DNA of 32,051 bases, from the NCBI GenBank assembly GCA_011773575.1, contig WVXJ01000137.1, positions 1-32,051 of the forward strand, written 5' to 3'. Positions 7,334 through 15,304 of the stretch are shown one piece after another (positions within the stretch are counted from its first letter, which is position 1; each line of letters starts with the position of its first letter). Origin of the DNA: Armatimonadota bacterium. GTDB taxonomy: Bacteria; Armatimonadota; Hebobacteria; Hebobacterales; WVXJ01. The notes under the pieces are model-generated. The model did no database searches, had not been told where the DNA came from, and saw nothing but the letters and a program-made list of their open reading frames with translations. The translations under genes were made by a program, and so were the position numbers.

Positions 7334-8491
7334 TCAGTTCCAATAGGCCCAGATCGTACGGTCCGCGATCGTATCCCAGTTGAAAACGGTCTCCACAGCG
7401 ATCCGGCCGTTGTGGCCCATCCAGCGAGCATGGTCCCAGTTGTGCATGATCGTTCCCAGGCCCCAGGCTATCGACTCGGGGTGTTGGTAGACCATGTAGC
7501 CATTTACATCGTGCCAGACGTACTCGCCCGGACCGCCGCTGTGCGTCACCACTACCGGCTTTCCGGCAGCCCACGCCTCCAGCACGACGATCCCGAAGGG
7601 CTCGTTGCGTGAGGGGATGCAGACAACGTCGCAGGCGTTGTATAAATTGATCACCTCGTCCTCGGGGACGTATCCGAGGAAACGGCAGACGCCGGCCGCC
7701 CCATTGCCGTTGGCGATCTCCTCGACATACTGACGCATGTCGCCGTCTCCCACGAAGATGAACTTCGCGTTACCGTAACTGTTGAGCACCTTCGGTACTG
7801 CCTCCATCAGGATGTCGGGTCCCTTCTGGTAAACCATTCGGCCGGCGAACAGTACCACCGGGTCCAAGGGCCCGAATCCATAGCGGCCCTTCACCTCGCC
7901 CGGGTTTAGCCAGCGCCCGTATTTATGCGGGCTGACCGCGTTGTGGACCACGCGAATCTTGTCGGAAGGCACCTCGTACATCCACTGAATCTCGCCCTGC
8001 ACCGACCCCGAAACCGCGAGGACCCGGTCAGCCCCCCACGCTGTTCCTCGCTCGATGCCGCGAATGCGCTCCGAATTGCCGCCCCAGAACTGATTCCCGC
8101 AGCGGCCGTATTCGGTCGCGTGCACGGTCCAGGCTGTTCGCCGCCCGCGGCCCTCCTTGATCCAGCTGAGGGCGGGGCCTGTGAGCCAGTCGTGACCGTG
8201 CACGAGGTCGAACGGGCCGATGTAGTCTTCCGTCTGAAAGACGTGATGGACCAGGGATCGCGAGAAGTTGTGTATCTCGCTGGAGAAGTCGGGATCGAGG
8301 TCGAACGGGCACCTGTGATAGTGGACGCCGTCGATCTGTTCGTAGTACGGCTGGTTTTCACCCATGCGGGTGAAAACATGGACCTCGTGTCCCTTGCGCT
8401 CAATCGCCGCAGCCAGCTCCGTGACGTGGGCGGACATGCCGCCCACCGCAATCGAATGCAGGGACTCCCACGTCAGCATTGCCAGTTTCAT
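7334..8491 (-). CDS. GT4 glycosyltransferase, likely alpha-glucan (glycogen-type) synthase
   Basis: This 385-residue GT-B enzyme begins MKLAMLTWESLHS. It has the full GT4 set: glycine-rich GGMS at 17-20, a His in TVHATEYGR (His124), AGRMVYQKG with Arg218 and Lys223, and the EX7E motif Glu297/Glu305 in NEPFGIVVLEAW. These residues bind the sugar nucleotide and its phosphates in the family. Next to several GH57 genes, the natural reading is elongation of an alpha-1,4-glucan from a nucleotide sugar, as for GT4-type glycogen synthases. Donor specificity is not visible. The start overlaps the upstream stop as ATGA and has a purine-rich GGTGGAAAG just before it. The protein at 4931-6130 is its degenerate paralogue. 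Confidence 0.88.
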   Translation of the reverse strand: MKLAMLTWESLHSIAVGGMSAHVTELAAAIERKGHEVHVFTRMGENQPYYEQIDGVHYHRCPFDLDPDFSSEIHNFSRSLVHHVFQTEDYIGPFDLVHGHDWLTGPALSWIKEGRGRRTAWTVHATEYGRCGNQFWGGNSERIRGIERGTAWGADRVLAVSGSVQGEIQWMYEVPSDKIRVVHNAVSPHKYGRWLNPGEVKGRYGFGPLDPVVLFAGRMVYQKGPDILMEAVPKVLNSYGNAKFIFVGDGDMRQYVEEIANGNGAAGVCRFLGYVPEDEVINLYNACDVVCIPSRNEPFGIVVLEAWAAGKPVVVTHSGGPGEYVWHDVNGYMVYQHPESIAWGLGTIMHNWDHARWMGHNGRIAVETVFNWDTIADRTIWAYWN

Positions 8492-9690
8492 CTTTCCACC
8501 CCTTTCTCGGCATGTAGGGCTGCCGACCGGATAAAGTTGTCGTAGAGGGTAATCACCTGGTGGGCCGTGTCGCCGTAACCGGGATTGGACGTCCACCAGT
8601 CGATGTGCCGGTAGGTCGGGGGGCGGCTGTCCGGATCGCCCGCGAGACGGGGAAGGGAGAGGTTGACTCGCTGCAGTAGCCAGTCGCCGATCCTCTCGCC
8701 CCAGTAGTTACCTCCCAGTTGACCCACATGGTAGGCCTGCTGCATACGGCTGAAGAGCACTCGCTCGGTCCATCCGCCTCCACCCGCCTCCTCAATTGGA
8801 AGCCGGTCTGCTGCTGTGAGCGTGGGCGGAGCCTGCTCCGCCGCTCGAGTCGCGAACTTTTCTGTTGCGGCGCTTATGGTCAATGGGCGGATGCCCCGAT
8901 GGGAGCAGCCGTCGGCCAGTCGAGACAGCACCTCTGCGCCGCGCTCGGGACCGCCTGCCCCGAGGGCAAGGGAAACGAGAGGGAAAGAGATTACGGCCAG
9001 CTCACCGGGCATATGCGCCAGAGTCTCACACATCGAGTGGACATCCTGCAGACCCGCCCGAAGATGATGGCGCAATTCGTCCGAGAGCCACTGCAGCCGG
9101 CGCGCCATCAAGGGGCCGCCGCCGTAGCGGGAGAGGTGTGCCGGATGGCGGCCATAGTTGACGCGGCCCGCTCCCTCCGCGAAGACTGTCTTTATGCCGA
9201 GCCGCCCGAGGGCATGGTAAACCTCGTGGTTGATGGCGAAGCCGCTTACCTCCGCCGCGCGCACAGGCCGGCCGGTCAGCTCCCCCAGTTCGTCCCGGGC
9301 CACCGCCATCGTCTCCGTGAATCTGGAGATGTCGAAGGCGAAGAGGCAGCCGTCTCTGGGGTCCGCAGCCACCGGCTCGACATTGGGGGCCCGCAGCATC
9401 TCTCCGATGGCGGTGGTCAGTTCGGGTGTCCAGCGCTTACTCATCTCCAGGAAGCCAGCAGAAACGGAGATCGAGAGAGGGACCCCCCGCACGGCGAGCT
9501 GGGTGAGGGCGGCTATCGCTTTCGTGAAAGTCGGCGCGACGATATCGCAGAACGCCGCCTCGGCTGCACACAGGTCAAAGAAGCAACGCTCCGCATCCTC
9601 CTGCGTCGCCCCCCGCGATACCGGAATCGCCGGCAGGCGCAGCGGCAGTGGAGTGTGCACTGAACTGTAAAGCACGAAGTTGTGTGCCAC
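8488..9690 (-). CDS. GH57-like pseudoenzyme, first gene of the glucan operon
   Basis: This 400-residue protein aligns with the GH57 amylase at 3491-4774 from its first residues: YSSVHTPLP against YLVVHQPRR, ISVSAGFLEM against the IAFSSSFLRQ region, TVFAEG against VFAEG. The GH57 machinery is gone: HQP is HTP, the nucleophile position is Gly150 (EVSGFAINHEVY) and the acid/base position is Pro237 (ELAVISFPLVS). The frame is long, intact and leads the operon, so it is probably an expressed non-enzymatic protein. Alpha-amylase-like GH57 homologues without catalytic residues are known as a class with unknown roles. The start is GTG at 9688-9690 behind GTGAGG. Glucan binding or assembly with the active amylase is inference. 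Confidence 0.85.
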   Translation of the reverse strand: MAHNFVLYSSVHTPLPLRLPAIPVSRGATQEDAERCFFDLCAAEAAFCDIVAPTFTKAIAALTQLAVRGVPLSISVSAGFLEMSKRWTPELTTAIGEMLRAPNVEPVAADPRDGCLFAFDISRFTETMAVARDELGELTGRPVRAAEVSGFAINHEVYHALGRLGIKTVFAEGAGRVNYGRHPAHLSRYGGGPLMARRLQWLSDELRHHLRAGLQDVHSMCETLAHMPGELAVISFPLVSLALGAGGPERGAEVLSRLADGCSHRGIRPLTISAATEKFATRAAEQAPPTLTAADRLPIEEAGGGGWTERVLFSRMQQAYHVGQLGGNYWGERIGDWLLQRVNLSLPRLAGDPDSRPPTYRHIDWWTSNPGYGDTAHQVITLYDNFIRSAALHAEKGVER

Positions 9691-10180
9691 TAGTCCTCAC
9701 TCACTCAGCAGGATCTGTAGATCCGCATTCAAGCCCTAAGTGAGATGTTTGGTGATTCAGGGCAAGTGTAGTCCTCCTTCGTCTGCCGGCCGTGGCATAT
9801 TGGTCCGGTCCTTCGAACGAAAGAAATGCGTAAGCCGTGTTGTCCAGCGCAATGGGAGACAGTTTCCTCATTCCTCACCCTACCGATACGTCAGATAGGA
9901 GCCCAGCGTCAAATTCCCTTCACCGAAACGCTCGCTTGTCGCAGCGAACGCCGGCAGCCCAAGAAGTTTACGACATTGGCATGGGATCGCGTTCGGTAGA
10001 ATGACGATGGATGGCAGGCTGTTCGAACAACGCGGCTGGTTTCATTACAAGATTGCAGAATCTGGCAGGGTGAGCATTGGCGCTGCAAGCAAGAACAGCG
10101 TGCTTCGCGGAGCGGTAAGTGCAGCGCGCCGACAACACTGTCGGCTTCGCGAAAGGTATTATCAAGCTTGTGGTAACGCC
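9691..10180. other. Gap upstream of the glucan operon, with probable promoter and decayed sequence
   Basis: These 490 bases hold no gene I can support. The operon's promoter must lie in the first 200 or so bases, but I see no convincing -35/-10 pair in this GC-rich sequence. Beyond about 9900 the sequence should be the body of the truncated YhaN-type ATPase, but it shows no resemblance in any frame. A perfect hairpin, GCCGACA-ACAC-TGTCGGC, occupies 10128-10145. Small open frames on both strands here overlap one another and look like chance. Confidence 0.45.
10128..10145. repeat. Perfect 7-base stem, 4-base loop hairpin
   Basis: GCCGACA (10128-10134), the loop ACAC and TGTCGGC (10139-10145) form a compact GC-rich hairpin. 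It lies about 130 bases beyond the point where the YhaN-type gene loses its homology. There is no T-run on either strand. It may be a remnant of the element or rearrangement that cut the gene, or a weak transcript end. Confidence 0.35.
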
Positions 10181-10993
10181 CTACGACATAGCTGTCGAGG
10201 CGCGTCGGCTCGCCATATGTCTGCGGCGGCAAGGTGCCCAGAGCAGCCAGACATACAGGGCCTCCGGCAAAGTCGTTTTGACTGATTGTAGCGCAGTCTC
10301 GACGGCCGAAGAAAGGCGCGAGCTCTCTTGTTCGGCGTCCTCCAGCTCGCTACACCGGCGCTCGTACTCCCCCTGCAGATCGCCGACAGTTCGCAGTTGA
10401 CCGCGCTTCTCCGCCAACGCGAGCGCTGCCTCATTCAGCCGCGCCTTGCCCCAAGGTCTGAGAATCCTGGCCTGCGACTTTTCCAGTTCCTCAGCGACCT
10501 TCGCCGGGGACACCGCTGTGCCCAGACCGGCGCCGTATATCCTGTCCGTGATGCCCTCCGCGTCCAGTGTGTCCAGGCCTGCAAGCTCGGCAAGCCCAAA
10601 TGCGAACACACCGCGGCAGACTTCTTCGGGGATGTGTGCCAACAGACCAGAGAGTGCCGCTGCCGGTAGCTCCGCTCCGGCGTCTTCGTAGACTCGCACC
10701 GGGCCGCCCTTGCTGCCCGAGAACCGCTCGACCCATATCCGCCTGTCCGTTCCATCTGATAGCAGCACGCGACTCCCGTGTCGACCACCGGCAAGCGGAG
10801 GATAGCGGTTCTCCTTCTTCCTAGCATCCGGAAACCCATACATTAGTCCGCGGAGAAAGGCGAGTAGGGTCGTCTTCCCGGACTCATTCGGACCTGACAG
10901 GACGACCAGCCCTGAATCGAATTCACCTTGATCAGGGATCTGGCGGCCGTGGAACATGCCGGATCCGTCTATCGCCAGTCTCAGCAGCCTCAA
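10181..10993 (-). pseudogene. YhaN/SbcC-type AAA ATPase, truncated after the N-terminal domain
   Basis: The first 240 or so residues match the N-terminal part of YhaN-type, Rad50/SbcC-related ATPases. They begin MRLLRLAIDGSGMFHGR, with Walker A GPNESGKTT at 34-42 and the typical LRGLMYGFPDARKKENRYPP segment. A helical stretch ends near SSRLSSAVETAL. Intact members run to roughly 900 residues, with long coiled coils, a signature motif and Walker B. Here the frame becomes unrelated sequence near 10260 and stops at 10181. Without Walker B it cannot form the normal ATPase. The ATG overlaps the nuclease stop as ATGA, the normal arrangement for this pair. I call it a pseudogene, but a shortened expressed protein is possible. 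Confidence 0.8.
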
Positions 10994-12255
10994 CTTCGGT
11001 CCCCCTCAAGTAGCTCCAGGCAGACTGCCTCTGCTCTGGCCAACCAGATCAAGAGCTCAGCGTCCTCGGCAACGAACTCACTGCCGAGCGCCTTGCGCAT
11101 CTGCGTCTCAAGAGGAGCGAGTTCCTCCCGGATCTCGGCTATGGCATCCGGATGGGCACGGATCTCGTCCGCCACCTCAAGAAGCGTAGCCGCGAAGTCT
11201 TGTGCTCGTTTCCTTTCCTCCCGGTCGTATCCACGAGCCGTGCGAACCCGCAGCCGGTCAACCCACACGAACGGGTCATTGCTGCTGTGCTCGTTACGAA
11301 GGTGCTCAAGCACTCCATCCACGTAGCCGGGCCTGCTGAGATCGTGATGGAGATCGCCCGAGCCGACGAGGTCAATGGAGCAGACCACTGGTCTGCCCTC
11401 GCTGTCCTCCATGATCTCACGACACTTGCCATCGAGCTGGTCCAGCAACTCCTGATCCTCCACGAGGTCACCGATTGCGACCTCTTCGCTAAGCCAGCGG
11501 ACAGCATCTACCGGCACTAGTTCTTGTAAGAGTCTGTCGGCGTCAGCCGATACCAAGCAGCAGTACCGCTCTCCCGCTTCTGCCCGGCTCCTGCCCTGAG
11601 TGTTGCCAGGGTAGACGACAGCCGGGCTCTCCGTGCGCAGGACTTGCTTGTTGTGAACGTGCCTCAATGCCCAGTAGTCCATGCCCGCGACCTCCAAGTC
11701 ATCCAGGCAACAGGGTGCATAGTCCTCGTGGCCCCCAATCCCCTGGACGTTCGCGTGGAGCAATCCGATCGCTAGCCCCGGTTCCTGGTTCGCTCTGAAC
11801 TGCTGGGCGAGGTTGGTTCTTACCTCCTTCTGGCCGTGACTGATGCAGTATACCGTCGCCAAGCGCACGCCATTCCGAATGACCGGCACGGCCTCTACGT
11901 TCTGCGCCCCAAAACAGTGTGTCGCCGCAGGCCACTGAATGCGAGCCGACCACCCACCAAGCGGATCGTGGTTCCCGAAGACGACAAACGACTCGATGCC
12001 GGATCGCGCCAGGCGGGCCAGACCATCCCGGAATCGAAGCTGCGCCCGAAGGCTGCGGTCCTTGCCGTCATAGATGTCTCCTGCGATCAGGACGAAGTCC
12101 ACCTGCTCCCGTAGCGCGGTTTCGATGACTCGATCATAGGCCGAGAAGATTGCCTGCTGCAGGGCACTGGCCACGTGTTCCGGCGCAGCCGAACGCAGCC
12201 CGACGAATGGGCTGTCGAGATGCAGGTCGGCTACATGCAGGAACTTGAACCGCAT
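10990..12255 (-). CDS. YhaO/SbcD-type metallophosphoesterase (DNA repair nuclease)
   Basis: This 421-residue protein has all the Mre11/SbcD metal-binding motifs: DLHLD (Asp10, His12), GDIYD (Asp60), FGNHD (Asn95, His96), LHANV (His167) and a RHVH version of the GHIH motif (His199, His201), with Arg198 replacing the usual Gly. The family cuts DNA with two metal ions and works with a Rad50-like ATPase. Its natural partner is the downstream gene, joined by a four-base overlap, but that partner is truncated. I prefer the start at 12255 because GAAGAGGG lies five bases before it; GTG at 12261 and ATG at 12258 are also in frame. The nuclease looks intact while its motor does not, so its present role is unclear. 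Confidence 0.88.
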   Translation of the reverse strand: MRFKFLHVADLHLDSPFVGLRSAAPEHVASALQQAIFSAYDRVIETALREQVDFVLIAGDIYDGKDRSLRAQLRFRDGLARLARSGIESFVVFGNHDPLGGWSARIQWPAATHCFGAQNVEAVPVIRNGVRLATVYCISHGQKEVRTNLAQQFRANQEPGLAIGLLHANVQGIGGHEDYAPCCLDDLEVAGMDYWALRHVHNKQVLRTESPAVVYPGNTQGRSRAEAGERYCCLVSADADRLLQELVPVDAVRWLSEEVAIGDLVEDQELLDQLDGKCREIMEDSEGRPVVCSIDLVGSGDLHHDLSRPGYVDGVLEHLRNEHSSNDPFVWVDRLRVRTARGYDREERKRAQDFAATLLEVADEIRAHPDAIAEIREELAPLETQMRKALGSEFVAEDAELLIWLARAEAVCLELLEGDRS

Positions 12256-12353
12256 CATCACCCTCTTCTGTTAACCGCCGCCACTGTTCACCACTGCCCG
12301 CAACGACCCCCACTCGGCCGCACACGCTCGGCGATCTAGATGGCGGAAGACGC

Positions 12354-13151
12354 TCATCCTCGCTTCTCCAGCCTCAGCCCCTCCGCCACCTTCGCCAACG
12401 CCTCGTTGATGCGGTTCACCACATCATCCGGCAGATTCGGGTCGTCGACCTCGACCCGAAGGACAAACTTCAGCTCGTGCTCCACGGCGGCGGCAACGAT
12501 GCTCGCGACTTCGTCGGCGAGATTCTGGATCTCGCCGGTTGTTAGTTCGGCTTGGGCTGCATATGCACCCGTTGGTACCTCGACAGGCGGGCCGACGGGA
12601 GGCTTCTCGGTCGGAACCCTCAGATGGATCGTCTGCGCTGCGGACCAATCACAGGGCCAGGGGCCGGAATCTTCAGTGCGCTCTACCATGCGAGTGCGGA
12701 TGGCGCCGTCGATGGCAGCGCACACTGTAGCCCAGGGAAGATTGACACCGGCCTTCGCTGAGAGCGCCGACGCGACAGCGATCCCGGTGGTCGCTCCATC
12801 CTGCCATGCGTCGGGCAGACTCTCCGGCAGAAGATCGATTGGGCTGATGGCCGCTGGCTGCGGCCCGAGAAGCGCCTGTTCAGTAAGGACGCCAGAGGGC
12901 ACGTCGTCCTTGAGGATACTGGCAGGGCCATTGCGCAGCCACAGGTAGCCTTGTGACACAGCAGCGCGGACAGCCCCCTCTACCACGTCTCGGGCAGTCT
13001 TCGGGACGGCTGTCGGCTGTTCATAGCCATTGCGCGGTATTCTGGCCACCTTGGTGCCGTCGAAGTAGGCGAGCATCTGAGCAAATGGGATCGCTTCCGG
13101 CGGGTCGGCCCATAAGTCGGGGAGCACGCCAGGCTGAAGCAGGCCAGGCAA
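12354..13151 (-). pseudogene. C-terminal fragment of a probable DUF499-type defence ATPase
   Basis: About 265 residues resemble the C-terminal region of large DUF499 AAA-type ATPases found beside DUF1156 methyltransferases in phage-defence loci. Resembling stretches are AIPFAQMLAYFDG, LPESLPDAWQDG, NLPWATVCAAIDGAIR, SGPWPCDWSAA and AELTTGEIQNLADEV, with an ending typical of that family (INEALAKVAEGLRL). The intact protein would be around 1000 residues, so the P-loop domain is missing. There is no ATG: the frame opens after a TAG at 13158-13160 and only a TTG is available. The family-like sequence begins at about 13150, exactly where the small membrane protein gene upstream loses its own homology. 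This is a 3' remnant joined by a deletion or rearrangement. The family name is from memory of its C-terminal pattern. Confidence 0.6.
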
Positions 13152-13318
13152 ATCAGACTACCCACAGGGCTGATGTTGTAGCCCCGATAGAGCAGTCCGA
13201 TCAGGGTCGGCTCTCCCGTCGGCCCCTCGAAGGCGATCACCCACCAGGTCAGGACGAAAAGACCCATCCCCCAGATGAGGGCGCAGGTCAGCGCAAAGGC
13301 TCCCGTATTCAGTCTCAT
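12980..13318 (-). pseudogene. Small membrane protein (holin-like annotated family), broken at residue ~56
   Basis: The gene starts with an excellent ribosome binding site, AAGGAGGA five bases before the ATG at 13316-13318. The first 56 or so residues are MRLNTGAFALTCALIWGMGL, a hydrophobic helix FVLTWWVIAF, then GEPTLIGLLYRGYNISPVGS. This fits a conserved bacterial family of about 75-80 residues, sometimes labelled bacteriophage holin, which ends in a second membrane helix. Here that helix is replaced near 13150 by an out-of-frame reading of the DUF499-like fragment, giving a foreign polar tail to a stop at 12980 (112 residues in all). It is third in an apparent operon behind PRC-barrel and BaeRF genes, 40 bases after the latter. 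Family assignment is moderate; the break is supported by two independent losses of homology at the same point. Confidence 0.6.
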
Positions 13319-13358
13319 TCTATCCTCCTTAGGCCAGAGCAAGAACGCTAGCCGCCGC

Positions 13359-14519
13359 CTACCAGCGGAAGATCGCCGCTATCGGCCCATCGGTTGGCAT
13401 GTCGTTGTCGTCTATCACGAAAACGCGAGCGCCGCTCGTGAATGCGCGAACGGCTGCCAGGTTCAGAAGTTCTTCATCGCCGGGTTGGGGACTGTCATGC
13501 ACTCGCATCTGACGCTTAGCAGAGCCAAATGTGCCCCAGCGTTGCGCTCCCTTCTCGACAAACAGAGTCGCGACGCGGCCATCGGTCGCAGCTCGGATGA
13601 CATCGGCGAGGTTCGTCGAGGCCCGCTCACCTGCTTTGAGCTGCCCGAAATCTTCAATCGCCTGAGTCTGCGCCTGGCGAACGAGCGGCGCGACGATTTC
13701 CCATGCTCGGCCCCTGAGTTCGTCCTCGCTCAGGTCATCAGGATTCGTCTTGACCCCCTCGTCGGTGAGGTTACGATAACTGTTAGCCTCGCGGTAGATG
13801 GGGTGAAGGTACTCGATTCCAGCGAGCACGAGCGGCACCGCCTCATCTCTTACGATGCCCTGGAGGGCTTTGTCGATCTGCCGAAAGTAGCGCAGGATGT
13901 TGGTCTTACGGTCGTCGGTACCGACGCCGTGGCCGTGGAAAACCGCGGTATGCCGGTCCCCGCCCGCGCCTGCACCGCTTGGCACCGTATGGGATTGGAG
14001 CTGCTTTTCCGGTTCATCGAAACGGAGAGCATCTGCCAGGTCCTTGGGCATCTGCTCGACAGGAATCTCGGCGATCTCGTACTGTGTTCCCTGAAAGAGC
14101 CTGGTGCCGCCCAGCCCCAGCGCCAGCACGAAATAGCGACCGTCGTCTGCGATCACAGAAAGAAGCGGAATGAGGTGGAAGCGGCTCTGGACGATCGCGG
14201 ACTCCTCGACAGGTACAGGCAACTGGTAGTATTTGAAGAATCCGGGCGCAGCGAAGAGGGCCATGCCGTTAGCTTGGTTCTGCCAGAGCGTAGGCTCATC
14301 AAGCAGCCCTTGAACAGGTTTCAGGAAATCTCCTCGTTCCTTTGCGGCAATCCCGTGCTCCTCCAGCAGGCTCTCTGCCTCCCGGGCCAGGTTCTTGAGC
14401 CGGGTCATGTTCTGCGAGGTCCCTGCGCCAACGTGGGTCGTGGGGAGGTAGAGCGAAAGACACGGCTTGCCTTCTAGCTCAGCGAGCAGTCTGAGTTCAT
14501 CTCTCGAGGGGAGGCGCAT
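13359..14519 (-). CDS. BaeRF family protein (bacterial eRF1/pelota-like), probably subfamily 3
   Basis: This 386-residue protein starts MRLPSRDELRLLAELEGKPC, followed by LSLYLPT, which is typical of bacterial and archaeal eRF1-related (BaeRF) proteins. Other family landmarks are RLKNLAREAESLLEE, a central FVLALGLGGTRLFQG segment and a C-terminal VATLFVEKGAQRWG then GARVFVIDD. The family is proposed from sequence comparison to act at the ribosome in release, rescue or immunity; biochemical proof is thin. I chose the ATG at 14517-14519 because AGGAGG lies seven bases before it; an upstream in-frame ATG at 14540 lacks this. It lies 47 bases after the PRC-barrel gene and 40 before the broken membrane protein gene. 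The subfamily number is from memory. Confidence 0.78.
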   Translation of the reverse strand: MRLPSRDELRLLAELEGKPCLSLYLPTTHVGAGTSQNMTRLKNLAREAESLLEEHGIAAKERGDFLKPVQGLLDEPTLWQNQANGMALFAAPGFFKYYQLPVPVEESAIVQSRFHLIPLLSVIADDGRYFVLALGLGGTRLFQGTQYEIAEIPVEQMPKDLADALRFDEPEKQLQSHTVPSGAGAGGDRHTAVFHGHGVGTDDRKTNILRYFRQIDKALQGIVRDEAVPLVLAGIEYLHPIYREANSYRNLTDEGVKTNPDDLSEDELRGRAWEIVAPLVRQAQTQAIEDFGQLKAGERASTNLADVIRAATDGRVATLFVEKGAQRWGTFGSAKRQMRVHDSPQPGDEELLNLAAVRAFTSGARVFVIDDNDMPTDGPIAAIFRW

Positions 14520-14566
14520 TGCAGCCCTCCTGCGGATCATACTTCACCGCGCCGATCCGGTGGACA

Positions 14567-15304
14567 TCACTCCCGCCAGTACCTCGGCCGACCGTAGTAA
14601 TCATAGAGACGCATCTCATACTCGCGGTTGACAGGGGATGAGGGATCGTACTCGGGGCTTCCCTCAATCACCGCTGGGTCGAGATCTGTCTGCATCTGGC
14701 GATCGTGCCAGTTGATATGCGTGATCCAGCCTGGCGAGACGAGTACCTTCCTGCCGGCAAGCCAGGAGCCGATGTCAGCTACAAGGTAACGAATGGTCCA
14801 GTCATCGGTGTCGGCGATGACGTCGTCGACCTTCCCGATCTCTCGGCTTGCAGCGCGGATGCGATAGCCGATGACCTCGTTGACACTCCGCAGGTGCGGA
14901 TCGCCGCGGTCTTCCTTTTTCTCCTTCGCCGTCTCCGCGCTTCGCACGGGAACAGCCACAGGCGCACCCATACCGGCGACCGGCCAGTATGGGGCCCAGC
15001 GGTAGTAGTCTGCGAGGGCCGCTTCTTGCTGACGGCTGACAGGGCGATCAGTGCCAACGGTAGGGCTCTTCTCAATCTGCTCAGAGGAGAGTGACAAGGG
15101 TAGCCTCTGAGCCGACCACTCTGGCTCGCCCATGGACTCAGGGGATATCAGAACCTGTCGGCCTGACAGCCACCCGCCGGTGTCAACGACGAGATACCGT
15201 ACAACCAAAGCAGCGTCATCGAAATAGAAGTCCGCAACCTTGCCGATATCCCTGTCCGTCGCACTGATCTTGTAGCCTACTACCTCGTTCAGGCTCCTGA
15301 TCAT
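14567..15304 (-). CDS. Tandem PRC-barrel domain protein
   Basis: This 245-residue protein contains two PRC-barrel domains. The first begins at residue 3 (SLNEVVGYKISATDRDIGKV) and continues through VVRYLVVDTGGWLSGRQVLI. The second begins at about residue 140 (SVNEVIGYRIRAASREIGKV) and continues through TIRYLVADIGSWLAGRKVLV. A proline-rich linker with KEKKED joins them, and a tyrosine-rich tail ends the protein. PRC barrels are small beta-barrels found in photosynthetic reaction centre subunit H and in the RNA-binding RimM; free-standing tandem forms are common and uncharacterised. The start has AAGGAGGA directly upstream. It heads a run on the same strand with BaeRF and the small membrane protein. 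The domain call is firm; the function is unknown. Confidence 0.9.
   Translation of the reverse strand: MIRSLNEVVGYKISATDRDIGKVADFYFDDAALVVRYLVVDTGGWLSGRQVLISPESMGEPEWSAQRLPLSLSSEQIEKSPTVGTDRPVSRQQEAALADYYRWAPYWPVAGMGAPVAVPVRSAETAKEKKEDRGDPHLRSVNEVIGYRIRAASREIGKVDDVIADTDDWTIRYLVADIGSWLAGRKVLVSPGWITHINWHDRQMQTDLDPAVIEGSPEYDPSSPVNREYEMRLYDYYGRPRYWRE

Noticed and set aside
9909..10232. Short open frames on both strands between the glucan operon and the YhaN-type fragment
   Set aside because: Overlapping frames with high Cys/Ser/Arg content and no motifs. I searched by eye for transposase or YhaN C-terminal remnants and found none.
13275..14477. A 400-codon plus-strand open frame
   Set aside because: Antisense to the BaeRF gene, which has clear family motifs and a good ribosome binding site. 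The antisense product has no recognisable domain.
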